Shown: positions 33,662 through 42,312, counted from the stretch's first letter. The stretch: 48,757 nucleotides of DNA from CAZCPB01 sp044223975 (GCA_044223975.1 JBGALI010000026.1:1-48757); one strand, 5' to 3'. Notes: generated by a model not told the origin, from the sequence alone. Program-made: numbers and translations.

Positions 33662-35635
33662 CTACTTCTTCTTCGGTGCCAACACGCCACTTGTGCCCTT
33701 GGGAATAGCAACGGTTGGCTTGGCCGAGTCTGCGACTTTGCTCGCCTTGCGAGCCTCAGTCGAGTATTCCGGAGCAACCGTCTTATAGAATCTATTCGTG
33801 TGACGAAACATAGCTTTCGCCCGCTCCCTCAAGTCCCGAAATGTCTCGACTCGAACACCATGGGCTTCGAGCCGCTTGACGGTACCGCGAAGCGCGGAGT
33901 TGAGCTTGCCGACAATCAGCAATCCCCGCACACCCGCCGGCGCTTCAGGACCATTGCCCACGATGTTGTTCTCCGCCCATTCTACGTATTCTTCAATTTG
34001 CGTCAGGTGCGTGCGAGCAAGCGTGGTTTGGGGTCGCTTGAGTTCAACAATAGTTAGAAAGCCATTGGCGCTCACGCCAAGGATGTCCAATCGCTTCTCT
34101 TCCTCCGGCGTCTTGGATGTTTCGGGGAACTGGTTGCGAAGCATTTTTGTGTAAGTGGTTTGGCCAGTCGCCTCCGACCAGGTTCCCTCCAACATCCAAA
34201 GGTTTTGCTCGATGAGCGGTTGGATTTCCTGTACCTCTAAAGCGCCCTCGTCAATGTATTTGTCCAGTTGCTGAATTGCTGCGAGCCGCCCATCCGCCAG
34301 TTTGAGGTGCTCTCTTGCTTCGATTACTCGCCAATCCGCGAAAAGCTCAATTACGCTCTTCGCAGTGGCGCCCTGATCTTCAATTTTTTCGATTAGTTCA
34401 CGAAACGCCACGTTCTCTACGCTTGCCTTTACATGCTCGAGTACTGGCACCAGAGACGAGGGATCCATCGAGTCATCCGCAGCCAGGAGCTTCAGCATGC
34501 GTTGCGCCACTCGCTGCTCAGCAGATGTCCGCGTAGTCAGCCACACATCAAACTTCGCAGTTTTGATAACGTCTTCTTCCTTCTTTTGGCGGCGCAGGGT
34601 TACCCATTGATTGAATAGGTGAGTGAGAACCCCTTGTCCCCACTTCTCAAGCGCCTGCGCCTCTCGGGTCTCCCAAACCACGGAGTTGCGGGCTGTGCTC
34701 ACCAAATCGTGGTCTGCATCAAGGAAGTCAGCATGGATTTCGCCCACAAGGTACGCTCTCGCGAATTGAGCGTGAGTGCTGGACAAATTGAAGTAGCTGC
34801 CAAGTTCGACGGCCTTGCCTGTTGCGAATATGTCAATGCCCCGCTGGCGTTGGGAGCTTTCATTCAGAAAGCCAATCCAACCTGAAACGTCCAGCCCATT
34901 CTCAATCGCCAGTTCCGGGGGAAGCGTTAGAATGTCCCAGCACTGTTGTTCTGCGCAATCGTCCTTATTGAGTCGATCGCCGGGGCCAATCGCTACTCCA
35001 TTGACAGCGACTTTGAAGTGTGTGCCACAAATGGTTAGCCGTCTTGCCAAGCCCTTGCGCACTTCGTCCGCGTCCATTGGGGTGGTCCGGCGAAGCCGCC
35101 GAAGACGCACTTCAACACCATTAGCGTCCCGTGTCGGCCCCGAACGTGCAGTGACTATGTCGGGTTGATACGAGCTATTCCCGTGGGTTGTTTGCCATGC
35201 TCGCATCGCAGGAAAACTAAAGCGCAGGCAGACAGCTTGGCCAGCCCTTACCGATCTTAGTTCCATTTCATCGGCAACACCAAAGACGGAGAGTTTGCCA
35301 AGCCCTTTCCGGCCTGTCACTTTGCGCTTGCCCGATTTGGAAAAGACATTGGCGGAATGTGGACCTCGTCGTGGCCGCGCGATGACCAGATATTCGGTGC
35401 GTAAATCGTTTGCATCCATCCCGTGACCAAAATCGCGAACAACTACTTCGGACGCCTCAGTAATCGCCCCGGTCGGCACGCTCACTTCGACACTAGAGGA
35501 GTCGGCGTCGTACGCGTTGGACACTAGTTCGTTCAGAACCGGCGGAAGATGGCTATAGAGGCGCAATCCGAAGTGCTCGATCGTCATGGGATCGAAGCTC
35601 ATTGCAAACGGGGGATCTGGAGCGGTAGTGGGCAT
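33662..35635 (-). CDS. GHKL ATPase (MutL/MORC-like) fused to a PD-(D/E)XK nuclease
   Basis: 657 residues from the ATG at 35635, chosen because GGAGG lies 8 bases upstream. N-terminal GHKL ATPase: VLNELVSNAYDAD (E36/N40/D43), VRDFGHGMD and GRKGLGKLSVFG. The middle (about 300-480) is helical. C-terminal nuclease: D517 in RLDILG, E531 and K533 in TIVELKRP, akin to DUF4263 (Shedu)-type or Mrr-type folds. MutL/MORC-like ATPases are known partners of Dcm-Vsr restriction systems, so this is probably the effector. Visibly lower GC than the host genes. Confidence 0.87.
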   Translation of the reverse strand: MPTTAPDPPFAMSFDPMTIEHFGLRLYSHLPPVLNELVSNAYDADSSSVEVSVPTGAITEASEVVVRDFGHGMDANDLRTEYLVIARPRRGPHSANVFSKSGKRKVTGRKGLGKLSVFGVADEMELRSVRAGQAVCLRFSFPAMRAWQTTHGNSSYQPDIVTARSGPTRDANGVEVRLRRLRRTTPMDADEVRKGLARRLTICGTHFKVAVNGVAIGPGDRLNKDDCAEQQCWDILTLPPELAIENGLDVSGWIGFLNESSQRQRGIDIFATGKAVELGSYFNLSSTHAQFARAYLVGEIHADFLDADHDLVSTARNSVVWETREAQALEKWGQGVLTHLFNQWVTLRRQKKEEDVIKTAKFDVWLTTRTSAEQRVAQRMLKLLAADDSMDPSSLVPVLEHVKASVENVAFRELIEKIEDQGATAKSVIELFADWRVIEAREHLKLADGRLAAIQQLDKYIDEGALEVQEIQPLIEQNLWMLEGTWSEATGQTTYTKMLRNQFPETSKTPEEEKRLDILGVSANGFLTIVELKRPQTTLARTHLTQIEEYVEWAENNIVGNGPEAPAGVRGLLIVGKLNSALRGTVKRLEAHGVRVETFRDLRERAKAMFRHTNRFYKTVAPEYSTEARKASKVADSAKPTVAIPKGTSGVLAPKKK

Positions 35636-36177
35636 CGTTGCGTCCTCCATCGTGAACTCGCGAGTGTACCGCGTAAGATTAGCCGAGGGGCCTTCGCTCG
35701 CTCGTCTACGGCAACGAACCTGCGGTTGAAGGTGTGGCGAATCAAAGTCCATTTGAGCCTCATTGATCGCTCATCGCGAGGCTCAAAGCTCCAAAAGCCC
35801 GTATCAGCGCGCGTCCGAAGTGCTACGCCCGTTCCGTCCGGAGCTGTTCAAAGGCTCGTTGATCGCCCTCAAAGAGTCCCCAAAATCGCCCCCAATCTGG
35901 CCCTGTTAGGGCCCCGGATGGGCCTTTCCCGGGGGATGGGCATTTCCGGCCCGTAGGGGCCCCGCTGGGGCGTCCGGAGCCCCGGGAAGTGCCTACGGGG
36001 CTCCCTGCCCCGGCCTTGATTCTGGGGCGTTCCAAGGCCCCCTTGGCCGAAGCCTAACACAAGCCGAATATCAGGGCTTTGGGGCCGATCGGGCTGCGCG
36101 GCCGGAGAATCGACACTCCGTCAGTCCGTGCGCCCAAGTTCTGTGCTCAGCGGTGCTTATGTCCAATGTCCTGGCGT
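35636..36177. other. G/C-rich palindromic intergenic region, no gene
   Basis: 542 bases between the ATPase start and the XRE gene. From about 35905 to 36050 it is packed with GGGGCCCC-type blocks; CCCGTAGG (35958-35965) can pair with CCTACGGG (35991-35998). This could be a structured RNA, a replication origin for the element or a regulator target. No protein frame is convincing. Confidence 0.45.
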
Positions 36178-36432
36178 TCAAGAACCCCCGAGTAGGGATT
36201 CGAGTGCACGTCCTGGCTTCGCGCCGCATGCACGACACCACTCGGCGAATTCGATGGCATCGACACGCCGGTCGCCCGTTTCACATCGATGAAGCACAGT
36301 GAAGTGGATGCCGAGCTTCTTCGCGAGCGCCCGCTGCGTGAACCCAGCCTTTTCCCTCATCGTGCGCAGCGCGACAGTCAGCCGCCGATAGGCGGGAGTG
36401 TGCTGCGGGCGAGGGCGTCGGCGCGTGGCCAT
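36178..36432 (-). CDS. XRE-family helix-turn-helix regulator
   Basis: 84 residues, basic N-terminus (MATRRRPRPQHTP). HTH: LRTMREKAGFTQRALAKKLG, then HFTVLHRCETGDRRVDAIEF, the standard helix 2-3 layout. It is on the same strand and upstream of the restriction operon, in the position of a controller protein, though the 540-base gap is long. Confidence 0.88.
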   Translation of the reverse strand: MATRRRPRPQHTPAYRRLTVALRTMREKAGFTQRALAKKLGIHFTVLHRCETGDRRVDAIEFAEWCRACGAKPGRALESLLGGS

Positions 36433-36531
36433 TGCAGCGCACGCTAAACGCCAGTAGGCTTGCTGCTAGATCAGCAACATGCGTGCGATGGCGACTATTC
36501 CCGGATCGACGCGGAATCTGGAGATCTAAAA

Positions 36532-37785
36532 ATGATGGCCCTCCGAAAGGCGTGCGCGGCTTGCTGCGCTTGCGCTTCTGTCGCGTCCGGGCAGACCGCC
36601 AGCTTGTGCGTGTTGAGCATGCTTGCAGGGACCGCGATCGGACAAACAGATTTCATGGGCCTTGGTGTCCCGGCTGGCGCGACGCCGGGATCCCGCGCGA
36701 CGGCGGTCTCGGGGGATGGCAGCACTGTCGTGGGCAATGACTACGACAACAGCACCGGCCTTTCGTCTGCGTTTCGCTGGTCGGAGGCGGGAGGTAAGAC
36801 GCACCTCGCTCTGCCGTCGGGAGGATGGACGACTAGCACTGCAATCGGGGCCTCGCTCGACGGCACGATCGTGGGCGGCGGCCTCCAAGGCCCCGGCGTA
36901 AACCCTGCGGCATTTCGTTGGGCTGTACCGGGCGTGTGTGAAGTCGCCCCATACGGGTATCCGGCGATTGCCATCTCGCAGGACGGATCTTCCCTTGTCG
37001 TGGGGTCGCCAAGCTCAGGCTGGATCGTGTGGCGTCCCAACGGCGCCGATCAGGATCTCGGCACGCCCTTTGGTGCGACAGCCGTCGGAATTTCGCCCGA
37101 TGGGATACTCGTCGCAGTCAATTGGTGGCATCAAGATACCCAAGGCCTTCATACACGAGCGATGCTCGTGGACGGCGTTTCGCCTTGGATTGAGTTGGGC
37201 CAGTGGCTTCCGGACCCAAGCCAATGGCAGACAGGGTTTTTCCTCGTGGGATACAGCGCTGATGGCCAAAGCGTTTTCGGGCGAGCCGTTTGGCCGTCTG
37301 CGCCGGCGATCTGGCGGAGGAACAGCGTGACGACGTTGCGGGGGCCAAGTGCTTTCGCGCAAAGCGGCACCATCATGTGCCTGTCAAAGGACGGATCGAG
37401 GGCGCTCGGCCTGATCGACGGAATCTCCGGCTCGGCTTTCTGGGATGCCACCAACGGATGGCGTCCGTTCTCCTGCGTGATCGCCTCGGCCGGCGCTAGT
37501 CTCGCGGGCTGGTCCTCGCTGACCGCGACAGGCATCTCAAATGACGGAACGGTCATCGTCGGCTACGGAAGCCACGAGGGGCATGAGGAGGCGTGGGTCG
37601 CGCGGCTGCCCGTCATTCCCAACTCGGCGGACTTCAATCGTGACGGGTTCGTCAGCGGGGACGATTTCGATCAGTTCACAGCCCTGTTCGAGGCGGGCTC
37701 AACGCGTGCCGACTTTGACGGCAACGGGTTTGTGAACGGCGATGACTTCGACGCTTTTGCGTCGGCGTTCAAAGAGGGGTGCTGA
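36532..37785 (+). CDS. Exported HAF-repeat protein with GC-type dockerin tail, inside the element
   Basis: 417 residues from the ATG at 36532 (GGAG upstream). N-terminal Ala/Cys-rich signal region ending near AGTAIGQT. HAF repeats: AVSGDGSTVVGNDYD, AIGASLDGTIVGGG, GISNDGTVIVGYGSHEGHEE. The tail holds DFNRDGFVSGDDFDQF and DFDGNGFVNGDDFDAF, ending AFKEGC. It is a close architectural relative of the protein at 19999-21618, so the element may have picked up a host-type gene, or the island boundaries enclose chromosomal sequence. Confidence 0.85.
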   Translation: MMALRKACAACCACASVASGQTASLCVLSMLAGTAIGQTDFMGLGVPAGATPGSRATAVSGDGSTVVGNDYDNSTGLSSAFRWSEAGGKTHLALPSGGWTTSTAIGASLDGTIVGGGLQGPGVNPAAFRWAVPGVCEVAPYGYPAIAISQDGSSLVVGSPSSGWIVWRPNGADQDLGTPFGATAVGISPDGILVAVNWWHQDTQGLHTRAMLVDGVSPWIELGQWLPDPSQWQTGFFLVGYSADGQSVFGRAVWPSAPAIWRRNSVTTLRGPSAFAQSGTIMCLSKDGSRALGLIDGISGSAFWDATNGWRPFSCVIASAGASLAGWSSLTATGISNDGTVIVGYGSHEGHEEAWVARLPVIPNSADFNRDGFVSGDDFDQFTALFEAGSTRADFDGNGFVNGDDFDAFASAFKEGC

Positions 37786-38562
37786 ACGAGCGGCGAGGCT
37801 TCGCCGGGTCGCCAGCGTTCAAATTCAAAGTCCCTTGGAGTTTTGGACCCCAAGTCGGACCCCTGCGCGGCAGCCGGTCACTTCGCCGTGAACAGCCGCG
37901 GGCCCGCGAGCTTAAACGACGATACTCCCTTCCGTGCGGCAGCATACCCGGGGCATGCCCGCCGCGACGCGGAGGATCAGCTTTCTCGGGCGCTCCGGCA
38001 TGCCCGCTCGCGCGTTCAAAGGAACTTTGAGATTGCGGCTCGGACGGCACGCGGGGACGAAGCGTCATGACGGATCCGGGGGTGCAGTCTCAAGAATGTC
38101 CGAGCGAACCACGCGACGCCTCTGAACACGCGCAAGAGGCCCTCCGCAACGAAGCCCTTCGGGCCAACCGTCACGGGCGCGGCGCCAACGTTCACACGCC
38201 CGCGAGCGTCCCACTTTTGCCCCGCTCCACGAACCCGGCCGCCAGCGCTTGAAAGCCCGGCATCGTGAATCGCCGTGTGTCGCGTCCCGATCACCTCGTC
38301 CACAATCCGCACGCTCGCGCGCGAGAGACGAATCGTACCCGCGGGCGGCACGTGGAGTGTTGTGGGATGGCGGGGGTTGGCGATGACGCTGGACGCCGCT
38401 TCGTTTAGATTCGCGACGAAAGACTCGGAGGGTCCAGCGAGCGCACGGGATGGCGGCTGCTTGCGTGGCCGTACCAGCGCGAGGGGATTCAAAGACTCTT
38501 CAGATTCACGGGTGGCGTTGGCGGTATTCAGCGTGTGATTGGCTGGAAGGGGACACCCTTCC
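37786..38562. other. Long stretch without a firm gene
   Basis: 777 bases. Several frames are open on both strands because of high GC, but none shows family resemblance. The best candidate is given separately (38016-38570). Confidence 0.5.
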
Positions 38563-38570
38563 CTATTCAT
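38016..38570 (-). CDS. Doubtful ORF overlapping the end of the HUH Rep gene
   Basis: 184 codons from an ATG at 38570 that overlaps the Rep stop by 8 bases, an arrangement seen in coupled genes. The product is basic and has no motif I recognise (VRIVDEVIGTRHTAIHDAG, SKFL end). The case rests only on position and length; it may be non-coding. Confidence 0.25.
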   Translation of the reverse strand: MNREGCPLPANHTLNTANATRESEESLNPLALVRPRKQPPSRALAGPSESFVANLNEAASSVIANPRHPTTLHVPPAGTIRLSRASVRIVDEVIGTRHTAIHDAGLSSAGGRVRGAGQKWDARGRVNVGAAPVTVGPKGFVAEGLLRVFRGVAWFARTFLRLHPRIRHDASSPRAVRAAISKFL

Positions 38571-39696
38571 ATATCCCGCCTCGCCACGCTTTGGGATAGT
38601 ACAACTCCGAGAAACACTTGCGAAGCGTGGGATCGTTGACCCATCTCTTCGCGTTGGACCCAAGCCCAATCTGCTTCGCGCAGTTACCGTCCCAGACTCC
38701 GAACCACTGTCGAAGTCCGGCATTGCCGTAGGCTTCGAACGCGAGGAGGAGGCGTAGTTGATCCGGTGACGGTGCGCCCGGGGCGTGCCACTTCGCCCCC
38801 TTCTTCACCGGGATTCTCACTCCCTCGGCTGGCCGCATGTACTTGAGGACCTTGCACGATCGTTCATCTCCGTTCACGATCGGAAAGCCGAGTGTGTACA
38901 GCAACTCGTTGTCGAGACTCTTCAGATCGTGATCCACTGCGGTGACTAGAACCTTGCCGCGCTGGCCGCGTTCCTTTGTGGTGTTCCACACAGCCGCCAA
39001 CGCCGCGCGCGCTGCGTTTGGAGTCATGCCATCGCACAAGTACGGCTCCACCAAAAGATGCACGTGAAGAAGTACCTTTTCAATGCCTCCCTTGAAGCGC
39101 TTCGGAGCGATTTCGCACGCCAGCAGCGCGCCTGGTCCGATGCACCGGAGCACGAAGCTTTGGAGGTACATGAGACGCGAGCCCATCTCACCGATGGAAT
39201 CCCACACGTCCTTCGGCGTGGGATTGTTTGCGAGGCGGAGCGATTGGTGCTCCAGAACGAAGGCGTAGAGGACGGGGTGACGACTTCGCAGCCACTCCCG
39301 CTTGTTCTTCGGCAACTTCTTGAAGATGGGCGCACCGGCCAGAAACGGCGATGCGATCTCGCCCGGCGCGCGAGCAAACCCAATCCGAGCGCCATGCAAG
39401 TCCCACAGGGTGATCCGCCGATGTCGCCGGGCCAACCGCGAGGCGTTGCACCGGATGAGGCGAATCGCCAACTCCTCGGTCGCATCTTCGGCAGTCAGCC
39501 CGAACTGACCGGGCGGCAAGACTCGCGGCCGCCACATTTCGAGTTTGTGCTCGCGCCAAGCATCGGGGTATCGACTCCTCGCCATCTTGCAGAGCGTCCT
39601 GTGGTACCGCCCGGCGAGGGCGATCAGCTCTCGGGAATAGGTAACCGCGCGTTCGGGCTCGACTTTCCGCCGTGTTCGTGTTCGGGCTTTGGCCAC
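38563..39696 (-). CDS. HUH-type Rep/relaxase-like protein candidate
   Basis: 377 residues. The key block is VLLHVHLLVEP (about 223-233), a hydrophobic-His-x-His-hydrophobic motif as in HUH endonucleases, followed about 60 residues later by SCKVLKYM whose Tyr could be the nucleophile. A large basic N-terminal region (RHRRITLWDLHGARIGF, SRHPVLYAFVLEHQSL) precedes it. Such proteins nick DNA to start rolling-circle replication or transfer. No helicase is fused. An alternative is an unrelated basic protein with a chance HxH. Confidence 0.55.
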   Translation of the reverse strand: MAKARTRTRRKVEPERAVTYSRELIALAGRYHRTLCKMARSRYPDAWREHKLEMWRPRVLPPGQFGLTAEDATEELAIRLIRCNASRLARRHRRITLWDLHGARIGFARAPGEIASPFLAGAPIFKKLPKNKREWLRSRHPVLYAFVLEHQSLRLANNPTPKDVWDSIGEMGSRLMYLQSFVLRCIGPGALLACEIAPKRFKGGIEKVLLHVHLLVEPYLCDGMTPNAARAALAAVWNTTKERGQRGKVLVTAVDHDLKSLDNELLYTLGFPIVNGDERSCKVLKYMRPAEGVRIPVKKGAKWHAPGAPSPDQLRLLLAFEAYGNAGLRQWFGVWDGNCAKQIGLGSNAKRWVNDPTLRKCFSELYYPKAWRGGIYE

Positions 39697-39957
39697 TGGA
39701 CAGTCCCCTGAAGCTGCCGCAGTTTACTGAGTCAAGCTCGCTCCGTTCGTCGCTAGGTGTTCCGCAGGAAGCGCCGTCTCGACCCTTGTGTCAGGGCACG
39801 ATGCAAGGCGGGCCAGCGCGATGGAACTTGTGGCGGGATTTCGCCTCCGAGGTTGTGCGGGCACTGACCGGGTGAGTCGAATCCCTGCCCAGCCCGCCGA
39901 CGGAGGGTCCACCCCGAGAAGTGCGACGGTTGAATGCCCCCAGTACACTCGCCTGCG

Positions 39958-40650
39958 ATGGACACCGCGAAAGCCCGATCATTGCTCAAGCGGATCGAAG
40001 CCATCAAGAAGCTCCGCCGCGAGCTTCGTCACGAGGACGGATCGCCCGTCGAGGACGCCAACCGCCGCGGAGAGCGGATGTTCTTCTATCCGTCCTTTCG
40101 CCCTGACACGTTCAAGCTGGTCATCGCGTGGCTGCGAGATGCCGAAGCTGCGCTCTACGACGCGGGACACGACGCAACGGCTCGCCGACTCTCTCGCGTG
40201 CTGAAGAGCTGCGCGAGACGATCACTCGGAAGCGTTGCCGAATTGCAGCTTGGTGATTTTCTCGCTCCTGGGCACGGCCTGTCCACTGAAGACGGCGACA
40301 CCGAGGAGTTCGCTCGGGCTTGGATGGGCTTTGACGATCTGGTTTGCCTGCTCGTCGAGGAAGCCCGAACGTACACGGGACTGCAAAGGCGAAGCAAGAC
40401 TTCACGGGAACCTGACTGGGGCAAGAAGCACTGGACGCGCGAAGAATTCGCCGAGTGGCGTGGGGTCAAGCCGGAGACGATTTCCAAGGAGGTCAGCAAG
40501 GCCAAGAAGGACACGGGGCGACCGCCAGCGTGGTACCAGGCGATTCCTGGCAAAAAGCGGGGCTTTCGAGTCATCGTCGCCATCTACCGCCAGATGATGC
40601 GAGAAGACAGGGCGGCGCGGCCAACCCGCTGGAAGCGCTCATCGCCATAG
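39958..40650 (+). CDS. Hypothetical protein with C-terminal HTH-like segment
   Basis: 230 residues from the ATG at 39958. N-terminal helical block ARSLLKRIEAIKKLRREL, central DAEAALYDAGHDATARRL, and a C-terminal HTH-like part EEFAEWRGVKPETISKEVSK followed by a Lys-rich linker. It converges with and overlaps the integrase 3' end by 12 bases. Position beside the integrase makes an excisionase or element regulator plausible, but this is inference. Confidence 0.65.
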   Translation: MDTAKARSLLKRIEAIKKLRRELRHEDGSPVEDANRRGERMFFYPSFRPDTFKLVIAWLRDAEAALYDAGHDATARRLSRVLKSCARRSLGSVAELQLGDFLAPGHGLSTEDGDTEEFARAWMGFDDLVCLLVEEARTYTGLQRRSKTSREPDWGKKHWTREEFAEWRGVKPETISKEVSKAKKDTGRPPAWYQAIPGKKRGFRVIVAIYRQMMREDRAARPTRWKRSSP

Positions 40651-42180
40651 CGCCGAGAGCTTGTGGATGGCCTTGTCTCCCTCCTCGTCGCTGTACCCGG
40701 CGTACACCATCGTCTCCTCGATGTTCGCGTGCCGCATGAGTCCCATGAGCGTTTCAATCGGAACGCCTTCGCGACGAAGCGTGAAGCCGAAGGTGTGCCG
40801 CAGGTCATGAATGCGAATTGATGCTGGAAGCCCCGCGGCCTTGAGTACGTCCTTGAAGACGGGCAGAGGATCGCTGCGAAGCGGTCCTCCGTCTCGCGGA
40901 TGGGGGAACACGAACGGAGATCCGAGCGGGTTTGCCTTTCGCCGCCGCGCGATGATTGCCGCCGCTTCCTTGGTGAGGGGCACTCGGCCTGCGGTTGCCT
41001 TCTGACGCCACACGACGCGAGAGGGCACCAGCAGACATCGCTCCGCCGGATTCCACGCGGAGCACGGTAATTTGAGCAGCGCGTCCTCGTCTTGGTCGGC
41101 ATAGTTCGCGGGCACAAGGCTTGCTGCCTGCGTGGGGTTCACAAACAACAGGTCCCGCGGAGACAATTCGTTCACTCGCTCGTCGAGGCGACGGGACTGC
41201 GCGATTGTGGGGAACACCCGAAGCACGATCGGAATGTCGAGGGGTCCAATCGTGATTCGCCCGTAGCTTCCCCAGTCCTTTTCGTACTGGGCAAACGTAA
41301 GGTGGATCAACTCGTCCTTTCGCAAGCCTGTCAGCAAGTAGAACTGGATCATGTCGCGGAACATGCCGCGGAAAGTTGATTGCGCACCCGGGCCGTCCGA
41401 AGCGCGGTCGTACTTCTCCCCGGCCCTGAGAAGTCGCTTGACCTCCTGTGGTTCCAGAGCCCGCCGAATCAAAGAGTCTTTGTTCGCCTTCAGCGCCACC
41501 GTGACGCCCGTCCACGGGTTGGCCCGAATGTGCTGGCGATCGACGCCGACCTTGAACAGTCCTCGAAGACGTCGCACGTCATCATGAACGGTCTGTGCGG
41601 CGGGGTGACTCCGGGGCGTCGTCGCAAGGGCTTTGCCCGAGCGGCTGACCTTCTGACGCCGACGCCATTCGACGTAGCCCTGACAGAGTCCCTGAGTCAC
41701 CTGCGAGAGCCGAAGCACAGTTGGGGCATCCTCCCGCAGGTACGTCAAAAAGTGGGCAATCCGGCTGCGATACGATGCCATCGACTTCGTGCCAAGGTCG
41801 CCTCTGGCGCGAAGGGCTTCGAGAGCCTCCTCAAGGAACTCTCCCAGCCCAATCCGGTCCTCGCCGATCGAGGCCATCGAGAAGTCGCCGCGCTCCATCG
41901 AGTTGACCCATTGCTGGGCCCACATCCGCGCCTGCGCAAGCGAGCGACCGAGAGACTTCTTGACCGTCTGGCCGTGCCACTGCCGCTCAAAGTAGTAGTG
42001 GGGCGGGCGTCCGCGCTGCCGAAGGCCCTTCGGTCCCCCCTCGACTGCCCGATCGTTGCCCCAATATGCGTGCTTCTCCTGCGCCGAAAGCCCGGCCCTC
42101 CGGGAGGCGCTCGCGTTGGGGGAACTTTGGGGGACTCGGGGGCGAATCTGTGCGAATCTACGCGAATCTGTTGGAGGCAT
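40639..42180 (-). CDS. Tyrosine recombinase (phage-type integrase)
   Basis: 513 residues with a GGAG 8 bases before the ATG. N-terminal arm-binding and SAM-like core-binding region (YRSRIAHFLTYLRED). Catalytic domain: R287 (TGLRKDELIHL), H458-x-x-R461 (HDLRHTFGF), H484 (LMRHANIEE) and nucleophile Y493 (TMVYAGY). The domain has a long insertion between the first Arg and HxxR, around residues 320-400 (PRDLLFVNPTQAASLVPAN). It lies next to the tRNA 3' fragment, as expected for the enzyme that integrated this element. Confidence 0.95.
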   Translation of the reverse strand: MPPTDSRRFAQIRPRVPQSSPNASASRRAGLSAQEKHAYWGNDRAVEGGPKGLRQRGRPPHYYFERQWHGQTVKKSLGRSLAQARMWAQQWVNSMERGDFSMASIGEDRIGLGEFLEEALEALRARGDLGTKSMASYRSRIAHFLTYLREDAPTVLRLSQVTQGLCQGYVEWRRRQKVSRSGKALATTPRSHPAAQTVHDDVRRLRGLFKVGVDRQHIRANPWTGVTVALKANKDSLIRRALEPQEVKRLLRAGEKYDRASDGPGAQSTFRGMFRDMIQFYLLTGLRKDELIHLTFAQYEKDWGSYGRITIGPLDIPIVLRVFPTIAQSRRLDERVNELSPRDLLFVNPTQAASLVPANYADQDEDALLKLPCSAWNPAERCLLVPSRVVWRQKATAGRVPLTKEAAAIIARRRKANPLGSPFVFPHPRDGGPLRSDPLPVFKDVLKAAGLPASIRIHDLRHTFGFTLRREGVPIETLMGLMRHANIEETMVYAGYSDEEGDKAIHKLSALWR

Positions 42181-42213
42181 GGGCGGGGCTCCGAGAGGCC
42201 CGCATTCTACACG

Positions 42214-42246
42214 AAAAAGCCCCGTTTCTCCGGGAGAAACGGGGCT
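42214..42246 (-). terminator. Strong rho-independent terminator between tRNA fragment and integrase
   Basis: 13-bp perfect stem AGCCCCGTTTCTC/GAGAAACGGGGCT, 3-base loop, then TTTTT on the minus strand. It would end a tRNA transcript reading toward the integrase, so the integrase needs its own promoter; TAGAAT (minus strand) just after is a possible -10. Confidence 0.88.
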
Positions 42247-42281
42247 CGTCGAGCGCCCGAGAATCTTGTCTTCTCGCTTGA

Positions 42282-42297
42282 AATGGAGCCGGGGGGA
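42282..42297. other. Right attachment site (attR) of the integrated element
   Basis: AATGGAGCCGGGGGGA, identical to 30486-30501, lying inside the tRNA 3' fragment. Confidence 0.7.
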
Positions 42298-42312
42298 ATT
42301 GAACCCCCGAGC
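42284..42312 (-). tRNA. 3' fragment of a tRNA (T-arm and acceptor strand only)
   Basis: On the minus strand: T-stem GGGGG, loop TTCAATT, CCCCC, then acceptor CGGCTCC and discriminator A. The matching 5' acceptor GGAGCCG and a D-arm/anticodon arm are not found in the about 70 bases upstream, so this is a fragment, probably left by integration. The same trait makes the plus strand encode the EPGGIEPPS-type peptide well known at att sites. Confidence 0.6.

Larger units (their letters stand above)
30486..42297. mobile_element. Integrated element with two recombinases and a defence operon
   Basis: About 11.8 kb between 16-bp direct repeats. A serine recombinase lies 109 bases inside the left repeat and a tyrosine integrase 102 bases inside the right one. 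Cargo: Dcm, Vsr and ATPase-nuclease genes, an XRE regulator, a HUH Rep candidate and a dockerin protein. Gene content lacks capsid or terminase, so it resembles an integrative satellite or mobilisable island more than a phage. Confidence 0.7.

Noticed and set aside
33662..33788. Plus-strand protein overlapping the 3' end of the ATPase-nuclease and vsr
   Set aside because: It lacks a ribosome binding site and runs antisense to two well-supported genes.
39833..39900. A tRNA-like sequence (GGCGGG ... GTCGAATCCCTG ... CCCGCC)
   Set aside because: The T-stem is mismatched, there is no acceptable anticodon arm and the lengths do not fit a cloverleaf.
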